A stretch of 31,803 nucleotides of DNA from an uncultured Ruminococcus sp. (GTDB lineage Bacteria; Bacillota; Clostridia; Oscillospirales; Ruminococcaceae), in contig NZ_CAMHRZ010000002.1 of the NCBI RefSeq assembly GCF_946187255.1, positions 1-31,803 on the forward strand, read 5' to 3'. A model generated the notes under the pieces. That model saw only the letters and a program-made list of their open reading frames with translations, ran no database searches and was not told the DNA's origin. Positions 1 to 7,627 of the stretch are shown one piece after another. The first letter of the stretch is position 1; every line of letters starts with the position of its first letter. The position numbers and the translations under genes were made by a program.

Positions 1-57
1 AGCACTTTAAGGCATATTATTATATCAAAATAGAATACCGAAATCTCGTAAAACCTC

Positions 58-86
58 TTGACAAAGGGTAAAAAACGTGTTATAAT
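58..86 (+). promoter_or_regulatory. Sigma-A type promoter of the serine recombinase gene
   Basis: TTGACA at 58-63 and TATAAT at 81-86 are separated by exactly 17 bp, a perfect consensus pair. It faces the recombinase start at 207, leaving a leader of roughly 110 nt. Confidence 0.85.
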
Positions 87-96
87 GCTTTAAAGT

Positions 97-114
97 GTGA
101 AATTCAAATTTCAC
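97..114. promoter_or_regulatory. Perfect palindrome, probable operator
   Basis: GTGAAATT and AATTTCAC form an 8-bp perfect inverted repeat around a CA centre, starting 10 bp after the -10 box at 81-86. The position over the transcription start suggests a repressor site for the recombinase promoter. No repressor gene is visible in the window, so the binding protein is unknown. Confidence 0.5.
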
Positions 115-206
115 GAAGCATCTTGACAATTTAGCTACCCCTATTGGACAAGAACCTTACGATTTTTCGGTAACAGTTAGACATATCTGACAGGAGGTTA
201 TCAATT

Positions 207-1826
207 ATGAGTAAGGATAATGCAACAATAGCATACGCTTTATATAGAGTATCTACCAAAGGACAGGTCGATAGAGTTAAGGACGATATTCCTATGCAGA
301 GGGAAGCCTGCCACGAGTTCGCTGATAGAATGGGTTGGACGATAGGCAAGGAGTTTCTCGAAAAGGGTGTGTCCGGCTTCAAGGTGTCCGCAAAAGACCG
401 TGATGCTATTCAGGACTTGAAGGACGCAGCCCTCAAGGGTGAGTTCCAGGTGCTGCTGGTGTTCATGTTCGATAGAATCGGACGTATTGATGACGAGACG
501 CCGTTCATTGTTGAATGGTTCGCAAAACACAACATAAGAGTGTGGAGCGTAAACGAGGGCGAGCAGCGCTTTGAAAGTCATGTCGATAAGCTGATGAATT
601 ACATACGTTTCTGGCAGGCGGCAGGGGAGTCGGAAAAGACTTCAATGCGTATCAGAACGAGAATGCAGCAGCTGACAGCGGAGGGCATCTACCGCGGAGG
701 TCCGGTACCTTTTGGGTATATGCTGGAGAGCAGAGGAAGGCTGAACAAGAAAGGAAAGCCGTCTTATGATCTGGCAGTAAACCCCGAGGAAGCCGAATGG
801 GTCAAGTTCATTTTCGATAAAACGGTCAAGGACGGATATGGTTCTTTCAGGATCGCTAATTACCTCAATCAGCAGGGGCTGAAAACTCACAACGACAGCA
901 AGTTCCAGTGCAACACTATTTTAAGAATATTGAGGAACAAACTGTACTGCGGATACATGGTAAGCGGCGAAACGGTATCGCCTCAGTTGAAGGATTTGCA
1001 GATCATCGACGAAAGACTCTTTCAGCAGGCACAGTTCATTCTTGACGAGCGTGAAAAGAAAAACGATGAAAATCGCAAGATCGCATACCAGACCAAAAGC
1101 TGCGCACTACTTTCGGGCATCATGTACTGCGCTCACTGTGGCGGAAAGCTGACATCTATCAAGCACACCGACAGACGCAAGAGGAAGGACGGTTCGCTGT
1201 ATGAGTTCACGAGGGTAAAATACCTTTGCTACCACAAGAGCAGGGGACTTTGTGAATGCAGCGGACAGTGTTCATATCTTGCCTATAAGGTCGATGACGC
1301 TGTTGTCGGAACGATAGAAAAGATGTTTGCGAGCATCAAGGATTCTCCCGATGAGAAAGAGCTGAAGAAGCAGTTCTCTAAGGATATGCAGAGCTACAAG
1401 GCGAAGCAGACTAAGATCAAGCACGATTTGTCTAAGCTTGAAAAGCAGCAGGAGAAGCTGGAGGCTGAGGTGCCTTTGACTTTGACGGGCGAAAGCATTT
1501 ATCCGCCTGAGTTGCTTATGAAGAATATACGGTCTGTGGAAGCACAGATAGCAGAACAGCAGGAAAAGTTAGATACTCTGAATACTGAAATGACGGAAAA
1601 GAAGGCTTCAATGGAAAGCATCAAGCCCCTTTATGACAACTTCAAAAACTGGGCTGAGGAGTTTGATAGCAGCACTATGGAGCAGAAGAAAATGATCATC
1701 GCACAGCTTGTGGATAGGATAGAAGTCGGCAGGAACTATAAAGTCACCATACTTCTTAACATGACCTATCAGCAGTTCTGTGATAATTGGAATACCGTTA
1801 ATACGGAGATCACTGTAAAAGTATAA
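207..1826 (+). CDS. Large serine recombinase (site-specific integrase)
   Basis: A 539-residue large serine recombinase, the class that integrates and excises mobile elements by double-strand cleavage through a 5' phosphoserine link. The resolvase catalytic domain covers about residues 8-150, with the nucleophile Ser16 in YRVSTKGQ and the arginine-containing DRIGR around residue 90. The 'recombinase' DNA-binding domain follows (about 160-270, starting near GGPVPFGY). A zinc ribbon lies near 305-355 (YCAHCGGKL, then the CY..CEC cysteines), and a long charged coiled coil lies near 385-480. Length and domain order fit the family. The ATG at 207 follows CAGGAGGT at a good distance and a consensus promoter at 58-86. 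The gene sits about 60 bp from a truncated tRNA-Asn, as expected for an integrase at the end of its element. Cargo must lie to the left of the window. Confidence 0.95.
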   Translation: MSKDNATIAYALYRVSTKGQVDRVKDDIPMQREACHEFADRMGWTIGKEFLEKGVSGFKVSAKDRDAIQDLKDAALKGEFQVLLVFMFDRIGRIDDETPFIVEWFAKHNIRVWSVNEGEQRFESHVDKLMNYIRFWQAAGESEKTSMRIRTRMQQLTAEGIYRGGPVPFGYMLESRGRLNKKGKPSYDLAVNPEEAEWVKFIFDKTVKDGYGSFRIANYLNQQGLKTHNDSKFQCNTILRILRNKLYCGYMVSGETVSPQLKDLQIIDERLFQQAQFILDEREKKNDENRKIAYQTKSCALLSGIMYCAHCGGKLTSIKHTDRRKRKDGSLYEFTRVKYLCYHKSRGLCECSGQCSYLAYKVDDAVVGTIEKMFASIKDSPDEKELKKQFSKDMQSYKAKQTKIKHDLSKLEKQQEKLEAEVPLTLTGESIYPPELLMKNIRSVEAQIAEQQEKLDTLNTEMTEKKASMESIKPLYDNFKNWAEEFDSSTMEQKKMIIAQLVDRIEVGRNYKVTILLNMTYQQFCDNWNTVNTEITVKV

Positions 1827-1828
1827 AA

Positions 1829-1857
1829 GGTCAGCATTTGACGCTGACCAATTTTTT
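1829..1857 (+). terminator. Rho-independent terminator of the recombinase gene
   Basis: GGTCAGC and GCTGACC pair around a 7-nt loop and are followed by AATTTTTT. It begins three bases after the recombinase stop codon. Confidence 0.85.
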
Positions 1858-1882
1858 AAAGCCAAACTGCGAGGTAAAGTTC

Positions 1883-1945
1883 AGCCTGTGTTAGAGCATG
1901 CGGCTGTTAACCGCAGGGTCGTTGGTTCGAGTCCAACAGGTGGCG
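1883..1945 (+). pseudogene. tRNA-Asn(GTT) remnant lacking its 5' end; probable attachment-site half
   Basis: From about 1890 the sequence reads as the 3' three quarters of tRNA-Asn. It has the D-stem strand GAGC (1894-1897), anticodon stem TGCGG/CCGCA (1899-1903, 1911-1915), loop CTGTTAA with anticodon GTT (1906-1908), T arm GTTGG/CCAAC (1921-1925, 1933-1937) and acceptor strand AGGTGGC plus discriminator G (1938-1945). The matching 5' acceptor strand GCCACCT is absent upstream, and the D loop has no GG pair, so no functional tRNA can fold. The break in the D loop is best explained by insertion of the recombinase-bearing element; the 5' part should lie at the other end of that element. CCA is not encoded. 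Confidence 0.8.
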
Positions 1946-1954
1946 CTTTCTTCC

Positions 1955-1999
1955 AAACTCTGAGATGACGTACATTCGTTGTTTCGGAGTTTTTATTTT
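1955..1999 (+). terminator. Terminator after the tRNA-Asn locus
   Basis: A 16-bp stem, including several G-U pairs, runs from AAACTCTG (1955) to CGGAGTTT (ending 1992). It has a 6-nt loop and a T-rich tail TTTTATTTT. It was presumably the native tRNA terminator. Confidence 0.75.
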
Positions 2000-2016
2000 G
2001 TCATTACAGTAAACTG

Positions 2017-2042
2017 AGCCCTGCCATTGCGGGGCTTTTTTT
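2017..2042 (+). terminator. Rho-independent terminator
   Basis: AGCCCTGC pairs with GCGGGGCT around loop CATT, followed by seven T. It insulates the following ABC transporter promoter from the tRNA locus. Confidence 0.8.
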
Positions 2043-2165
2043 GTTGCACGAAGAGTACCCCTTGTGTAAACAAATGCGCTAAAACAGCCCTATTTCCATC
2101 CCTTTGTATATAATAACAAATTAACGCGAAAAAATTTGTGTACACTCACAATTGGAAAAAGCCTG

Positions 2166-2201
2166 ATTTGTTGCGGATTTGTTGCGGTGATGTGATATAA
2201 T
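2166..2201 (+). promoter_or_regulatory. Extended -10 promoter with tandem 11-bp activator repeats
   Basis: ATTTGTTGCGG occurs twice head to tail (2166-2176 and 2177-2187), then 8 bp later TATAAT at 2196-2201, preceded by TGA (extended -10). No consensus -35 exists at normal spacing; the repeats occupy its place. An 11-bp period covering the -35 is typical of OmpR/PhoB-family response regulators. A nearly identical arrangement lies at 7549-7585. Confidence 0.7.
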
Positions 2202-2246
2202 ATACAAAAATATGATCCGGCGCATTTTTTTCAAGGGGGGAACCGA

Positions 2247-5200
2247 ATGAAAAGATTGAGAAAAACAGACTATGTGATCATTGCTGTGGTGCTGGCGCTG
2301 ATGGCGTTCATCGCGTTCATGGTCGTTAGGGGGAGCAAAACGGAGAACAAACAGGGCGGCGATGTCAAACCTGTTGCAGCTGCCTCAACTCCGAAAGAGC
2401 TTACAGTCAAGGATTACGCTGGCAAAAGGATTGGCGTTCAGACGGGAACAGTCTTCGATGAGATGATCAAGGAGAATATCCCCGATGCGGAGATAAGCTA
2501 CTACAATTCTTACACCGACCTGCTTTCAGCGCTGAAAGCCGATAAGATCGACGGTTTTGCTGCGGATGAACCTTTGGTCAAGTACATGATGATCGAGGAT
2601 GATTCCGTTGATTACCTGAAAGACAAGATGGACGATTACAGCTTCGGTTTTGCCTTTTCAAAGGACGATAAGGGTGAAGCGCTGTGTAATGAGTTCAGCG
2701 AGTATGTAAAGAGGATAAAGACTGACGGCACTCTTGCGGAGATAGATGCTGTCTGGTTTGGCACGGATGAAAGCAAAAAGATCATTCCTGCGCTTGATAC
2801 TCTTTCGGGTGGAAACGGAAAGCTGTCTCTTGCGACGGAAGCCGCAAACGCGCCCTTTGTCTACATCGCCAACGATGATATCGTCGGCTACGAGATAGAT
2901 GTGGCATACCGCTTCTGCAAGGAGTACGGCTACGCGCTGGAAATCGTCGATATGAATTTCGATGGCATAATCCCTGCGGTATCCGGCGGAAAGAACGACT
3001 TCGGATGTGCGACCATAACCATAACCGAAGAGCGGCGCGAGAGCGTCAATTTCTCCGAACCCCACTATGACGGCGGTTCGGTGCTGGCGGTAAGGGCTTC
3101 CGACCTTGGAGGTACGGCAGATACAGCGGCTCCCGCACAGCCCACAGAGCCTTCTTATACCGAATTCAACGGCAAGCGCATGGGCATAAAGACAGGTTCC
3201 GCCTTTGAAGCGATAACGCTGGAAACTTTCCCTTACAGTGAGTTCTTCTATTACGAGACCGAAAGCGACCTTTTACAGGCACTCAGGGCGAACAAGATAG
3301 ACGCTTTCCTTGATGACGAACCTGTTGCGGCAATGATGCACGCCGAGCAGCCTGATGTCAATTACCTGAAAAATGTAATAGTTGACGATGATTACTATTT
3401 CGGGTTCACAAAGGGCGGCGAGCGCACCGAAAAGCTGAGGGGCGAGTTCAATGAGTATATTGCCGAACTTAAAGCGAGCGGCGAGCTGGATGAAATGAAA
3501 GCGAAATGGACAGGCAGCGATGAGTCTGCGAAGACCTTTGATGATTCGGTTCTCACAGGCAAAAACGGCGAGCTGAACGTGGCGGTGATAGCTGATGTTC
3601 CGCCTTTTTCCTACACGGCTAACAACAAGCTGCAGGGCTACGCGATAGAGCTTATGACCGGTTTCGCAAGAAAGTACGGTTACAGTATCCACTACGAACA
3701 GTCCACCGCAACAGGTTGCTTAACAGGGGTCGCCACAGGAAAATACGATATCCTGGCATCAAATTTGTCCTACACGGAGGAACGTGCGGAGAGCATAGAA
3801 TACTCCGATGTGATATACAACGGCGGCGTTGTGCTGGTGGCACGTTCTGCCGAAGTTGAAGTGAAAGCGGCTCCCGAACAGCCCGAAGAGCCCTCCTATA
3901 CCGAGTTCAACGGCAAGCGCATTGGCATAAAGACAGGTTCCAGCTTTGAATCGATAACGCTGGAAAATTTCCCCGACAGCGAGTTCTACTATTACGAGAC
4001 CGAAAGCGACCTTGTACAGGCACTCGGAGCAAACAAGATAGACGCTTTCCTCGACGACGAACCCGTTGCGGCGATGCTGCACGCCGAGAGACCCAATTTC
4101 GATTACCTGAAAAAAGTCATAGTTGACGATGATTACTATTTCGGGTTCAAAAAGGGTACCGAGCGCTCCGAAAAGGTGCGTGCCGAGTTCAATGAGTATC
4201 TTGCCAGACTTAAAGCGAACGGTGAGCTGGATGAATTGAAAGCAAAATGGATCGCCGGCGATGAGTCTTCAAAGACCCTTGACGATTCGGGTCTTACAGG
4301 CGAAAACGGCGAGCTGATCGTGACAGTGATACCTGACGGTCCTCCATTTTCCTACACGGCAAACAACAAGCTGCAGGGCTATGCGATCGAGCTGATGACG
4401 ATGTTCGCAAGAAAGTACGGTTACAGTATCCACTACGAACAGTCCACTGTCACGGGATGCTTAACAGGACTTTCCGCAGGAAAATACGATATCTTTGCCG
4501 CAAATCTTTCCTACACGGAGGAACGTGCGGAGAGTATCGATTTCTCCGATATGATATACAAGGGCGGCGTTGTGCTGGTGGCACGTTCTGCCGACCTTGA
4601 AGTGAATACCGCTGATACCGCGCAGTCTGTGGAGGACAGGTCTCTCGGCTACTATGCCGCCAACGGCAAGATAGGCGCGATCACGGGCGGTCTTTACGAA
4701 GTCATTATACGCGAGCGCTATCCCGATGCGGAGATATTGCAGTACAATTCTCAGCCCGACCTTGCCATAGCACTAAGCGAGGGAAAGATAGACGCTTTCA
4801 CCTGCCCGAAATCGGCGGCGGAGGACTTTATGGCGGCTGACAGTTCCCTTACATATCTCAAAGAGATATTCATGGAGATACCCTACGGCTTTGCCTTCAA
4901 AAAGACCGACGGCGAAAATGTCCTGCGCGATCAGATGAACGAGTATCTCGCTAAGATACGGGCGGACGGCACCTATGACGAGATAGTCGATACATGGTTC
5001 GGCAGTGACGAAAGCAAGAAGAACGTAGACTTTACGGGACTTGACGACAAGGAGACCACTCTCAGGTATATCACGGCTTCCACCATGCAGCCCTATTCCT
5101 ACATCAAGGATGGTCAGAATGCGGGTCTTGAAGTTGATCTGGTGGCACGTTTCTGCAAGGAGTACGGCTACGGTCTGCGGATAGACAACGCGGATTTTGC

Positions 5201-6098
5201 AGGCCTTGTACCCGGTGTGGCGGGCGGCACCTACGATATAGCTTCGGGCAATATCATGATAACAGAGGAACGTGCGGAAAGCGTTGACTTCTCGGACGTT
5301 TACTACACAGGTCAGGCTGTGTCGGTAGTAAGAAAAGAGAGTACTGCTTCCGATGAGAACACACCCGCCGCTGAAAGCAAGAAAGGCGGATTTATCGAAA
5401 GCATAAAGGAGAGCTTCAACAAGAATTTCATCCGTGAGGACAGATACAAGCTGATACTTGAGGGCGTTGGCATGACCTGCATGATAACCGTCCTTTCGGT
5501 TATCTTCGGTTCGATACTCGCATTCCTGATATGCCTGTTCCGCCGTGCGGACAGCGTGCTTTCGGGGAAGATATGCGATATGTATGTCAAGCTGCTACAG
5601 GGTACACCTATGGTGGTACTGCTGATGATACTCTACTACGTTATCTTCGGCAAATCGGGCATCGCGGCGATGTGGGTGGCTGTCATCGGCTTCTCGCTGA
5701 ACTTCGGCGCGTATGTATCGGAGATACTGCGTTCGGGCATCGACAGTATTGACGGCGGACAGCGTGAAGCGGCGCTGGCACTGGGCTATTCCGAGAACCA
5801 GGCGTTCTTCCGTTTCATATTCCCGCAGGCGGCTGTGAGACAGCTGGGCGTATATCGCGGCGAGATAATCTCACTGCTGAAAAATACGTCTATCGTGGGA
5901 TATATAGCGATACAGGATCTCACCAAGATGTCCGATATCATCCGCAGCAGGACCTACGAGGCATTCTTCCCGCTGATAGTCACGGCGGTGATATACTTCC
6001 TGCTGGCGTGGATCATCTCGCTGATACTGAAATTCATCCTTAAACAGATAGACCCGCGTTCAAGAAAGCGCGGCGTAAAGGGGGTAGCGGTAAAATGA
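2247..6098 (+). CDS. Polar amino-acid ABC importer: multi-lobe substrate-binding protein fused to permease
   Basis: A 1283-residue fusion. An N-terminal membrane segment (about residues 8-28) anchors four repeated units at about 52-298, 304-546, 551-793 and 800-1043, each resembling the SBP_bac_3 amino-acid-binding fold. A HisM/GlnP-type permease of about 220 residues follows (from 1064), with several membrane helices and the EAA coupling loop GGQREAALALGYS. Units 2 and 3 start with nearly the same peptide (YTEFNGKR) and are close at the DNA level, with a 741-bp period, so this is a recent duplication. Each unit begins with what is normally lobe 2 (GKRIGVQTG) and ends with lobe 1 (ITEERRESVNFS). 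The chain therefore holds three canonical domains flanked by an orphan lobe 2 and an orphan lobe 1, or four permuted ones. The ATG follows AAGGGGGG. It overlaps the downstream ATPase by ATGA, so they form one operon. Confidence 0.93.
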   Translation: MKRLRKTDYVIIAVVLALMAFIAFMVVRGSKTENKQGGDVKPVAAASTPKELTVKDYAGKRIGVQTGTVFDEMIKENIPDAEISYYNSYTDLLSALKADKIDGFAADEPLVKYMMIEDDSVDYLKDKMDDYSFGFAFSKDDKGEALCNEFSEYVKRIKTDGTLAEIDAVWFGTDESKKIIPALDTLSGGNGKLSLATEAANAPFVYIANDDIVGYEIDVAYRFCKEYGYALEIVDMNFDGIIPAVSGGKNDFGCATITITEERRESVNFSEPHYDGGSVLAVRASDLGGTADTAAPAQPTEPSYTEFNGKRMGIKTGSAFEAITLETFPYSEFFYYETESDLLQALRANKIDAFLDDEPVAAMMHAEQPDVNYLKNVIVDDDYYFGFTKGGERTEKLRGEFNEYIAELKASGELDEMKAKWTGSDESAKTFDDSVLTGKNGELNVAVIADVPPFSYTANNKLQGYAIELMTGFARKYGYSIHYEQSTATGCLTGVATGKYDILASNLSYTEERAESIEYSDVIYNGGVVLVARSAEVEVKAAPEQPEEPSYTEFNGKRIGIKTGSSFESITLENFPDSEFYYYETESDLVQALGANKIDAFLDDEPVAAMLHAERPNFDYLKKVIVDDDYYFGFKKGTERSEKVRAEFNEYLARLKANGELDELKAKWIAGDESSKTLDDSGLTGENGELIVTVIPDGPPFSYTANNKLQGYAIELMTMFARKYGYSIHYEQSTVTGCLTGLSAGKYDIFAANLSYTEERAESIDFSDMIYKGGVVLVARSADLEVNTADTAQSVEDRSLGYYAANGKIGAITGGLYEVIIRERYPDAEILQYNSQPDLAIALSEGKIDAFTCPKSAAEDFMAADSSLTYLKEIFMEIPYGFAFKKTDGENVLRDQMNEYLAKIRADGTYDEIVDTWFGSDESKKNVDFTGLDDKETTLRYITASTMQPYSYIKDGQNAGLEVDLVARFCKEYGYGLRIDNADFAGLVPGVAGGTYDIASGNIMITEERAESVDFSDVYYTGQAVSVVRKESTASDENTPAAESKKGGFIESIKESFNKNFIREDRYKLILEGVGMTCMITVLSVIFGSILAFLICLFRRADSVLSGKICDMYVKLLQGTPMVVLLMILYYVIFGKSGIAAMWVAVIGFSLNFGAYVSEILRSGIDSIDGGQREAALALGYSENQAFFRFIFPQAAVRQLGVYRGEIISLLKNTSIVGYIAIQDLTKMSDIIRSRTYEAFFPLIVTAVIYFLLAWIISLILKFILKQIDPRSRKRGVKGVAVK

Positions 6099-7189
6099 GT
6101 ATGATAAAGATAGAGCATCTTAGAAAAGAATACCCGAACGTTACGCCCCTTGAAGACGTGAACGTGGAGATAAACAAGGGTGATGTCATATCTATCATAG
6201 GACCATCGGGAACGGGCAAATCCACACTGCTGCGCTGTCTCAATCAGCTGGAAAAGCCCACTTCGGGGACAGTCACCTTTGACGGCGAAGTCATCACGGA
6301 TCCGAAATGCAAAATGGAGCAGATACGCAGGAAGATGGGCATGGTGTTCCAGTCCTTCAACCTGTTTGCTAACCTTAATATAATCGAGAATATCATGGCG
6401 GCACCCGTCAAACTGCTGGGAAGATCGCGGCAGGAAGCCTACGACGAGGGCATGGAGCTTTTAAAGAGAGTAGGTCTTGCGGAGAAAGCGCTGAACTTCC
6501 CCGATGAGCTTTCGGGCGGACAGAAACAGCGTGTCGCCATAGCGAGAGCCATAGCCATGAGACCTGAGATGATACTCTTCGATGAACCCACCTCCGCCCT
6601 TGACCCGACGATGGTCGGCGAGGTATTGCAGGTAATACGCGGGCTTGCCAAAGAGGGCATGACGATGATGATCGTCACCCACGAGATGAAGTTCGCCCGC
6701 GATGTATCCACAAGAGTATTCTACATGGACGAGGGCGGCATATACGAGGAGGGCACACCAGAGCAGATATTCGATGCACCGCAGAAGGAGAAGACCCGCA
6801 TATTCATCAAGCGGCTGAAACAGCTGCCGCTGACTGTTGAGAACGCGGATTTCGACTATATATCCTACGCGGCACAGCTGGAGAACTTCGCAAAGGAAAA
6901 CATCCTCTCCGACAGGACGGCACGCAGCTTGCAGCTGGTATTCGAGGAAGCGGTGACGCAGAATATCGCCATGAGAAAGGACGTATTCCCGATAAACGTC
7001 ATGGCGGAGCTTTCGGAAACGGATGAGAGCATAGTCCTTGAAGCGACCTACGGCGGCGGAAAATTCGACCCCGTGAAGGACGGCGATGAGATATCTTCGG
7101 CGCTGGTGAAAAGCGCTTCCACAATGACGGGACACAGCTTCGAGAACGGCATGAACAAATTCAGGAGCGTAATAAAGAACAGGAAATGA
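6095..7189 (+). CDS. Amino-acid ABC transporter ATPase with C-terminal HATPase-like extension
   Basis: Residues 1-245 are a standard GlnQ/HisP-type ATPase that powers the preceding fused importer. Walker A GPSGTGKS is near 36-43, the Q-loop is VFQSFNLF, the signature LSGGQKQRVAIARA starts near 138, Walker B is ILFDEPTSALD, and the switch is VTHEM. Family members usually end near 245 residues, but this one continues to 364. The extension contains LVFEEAVTQNI, a beta-strand stretch, and YGGGKFD. These resemble the N-box and G-box of GHKL ATPases such as RsbW-type anti-sigma kinases, though the match is weak and key residues may be missing. Start and stop overlap the upstream gene by 4 bp, indicating translational coupling. 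The ATPase part is certain; the extension is an inference from motif shape. Confidence 0.93.
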   Translation: MSMIKIEHLRKEYPNVTPLEDVNVEINKGDVISIIGPSGTGKSTLLRCLNQLEKPTSGTVTFDGEVITDPKCKMEQIRRKMGMVFQSFNLFANLNIIENIMAAPVKLLGRSRQEAYDEGMELLKRVGLAEKALNFPDELSGGQKQRVAIARAIAMRPEMILFDEPTSALDPTMVGEVLQVIRGLAKEGMTMMIVTHEMKFARDVSTRVFYMDEGGIYEEGTPEQIFDAPQKEKTRIFIKRLKQLPLTVENADFDYISYAAQLENFAKENILSDRTARSLQLVFEEAVTQNIAMRKDVFPINVMAELSETDESIVLEATYGGGKFDPVKDGDEISSALVKSASTMTGHSFENGMNKFRSVIKNRK

Positions 7190-7232
7190 TCTGCGGAGAC
7201 TGCTGAGGGATACTCAGATACTATACTTTTGT

Positions 7233-7324
7233 CTCTTTCGGGGAGGGGGCAGTTGTTTCCATAGTTTGAATAGAAGATGTTACAATGTTTTTATCAAAGT
7301 ATATCTGCCCCCCGCCCGAAAGAG
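7233..7324. repeat. 20-bp imperfect inverted repeat with 52-bp loop
   Basis: The arm at 7233-7252 (CTCTTTCGGGGAGGGGGCAG) matches the reverse complement of 7305-7324 at 18 of 20 positions. The 399-bp gap 7190-7588 otherwise holds a small CTGAG/CTCAG hairpin (7203-7217), a terminator-like hairpin and the next promoter, and I see no convincing gene. The structure could be a transcript-end hairpin of the ABC operon or a small mobile-repeat relic. Confidence 0.5.
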
Positions 7325-7436
7325 ATGAAAGTTAAGGAAGATCAGCGCAGAAGGTCACATCACGGCGCGGAAGCAGATGAGTGCTCCATACTCCCTGCGC
7401 CGCGAGGAACGCACGTCAAAAATTTACTCATAAAGA

Positions 7437-7470
7437 AAAGGCGCGGGGGATATCTCTGCGCCTTTGTGTT
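7437..7470 (+). terminator. Terminator-like hairpin
   Basis: AAAGGCGC (7437-7444) pairs with GCGCCTTT (7458-7465), followed by a moderately T-rich tail (GTGTTT). It lies between the ABC operon and the promoter at 7549-7585. Confidence 0.6.
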
Positions 7471-7548
7471 TAACAAAGACAAATAATCGTCAATATAACT
7501 AAATAACAAAGAAAAAGTTTGTTTATAATTTAATCCCAAATCCTGCCA

Positions 7549-7585
7549 ATTTGTTGCGGATTTGTTGCGGACAGTGTGATATAAT
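7549..7585 (+). promoter_or_regulatory. Extended -10 promoter with tandem 11-bp activator repeats (second copy)
   Basis: ATTTGTTGCGG repeats at 7549-7559 and 7560-7570. TATAAT follows at 7580-7585, 9 bp after the repeat and preceded by TGA. The repeat pair is identical to 2166-2187. The in-frame ATG at 7589 is only 4 nt past the -10, so it cannot lie on the transcript from this promoter. Confidence 0.7.
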
Positions 7586-7627
7586 GTCATGCAAGAGCAA
7601 TTCATAAAAAGAAAGGATATCAGAGCC

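Noticed and set aside
1861..1945. Complete functional tRNA-Asn
   Set aside because: The 5' acceptor strand does not pair with AGGTGGC and the D loop lacks its GG; only the 3' part is authentic.
2166..2187. Tandem 11-bp repeats as a possible CRISPR or iteron array
   Set aside because: Only two units without spacers, and both sites sit in promoters, so a regulatory box explains them.
7277..7486. 69-codon plus-strand frame in the gap behind the importer operon
   Set aside because: No ribosome site; it runs through the inverted repeat arm and the terminator-like hairpin; composition is unlike the neighbouring genes.
7589..7627. Earlier in-frame ATG for the HD-kinase gene
   Set aside because: It lies 4 nt after the -10 box, so it would precede the transcription start; the ATG at 7628 has a proper ribosome site.
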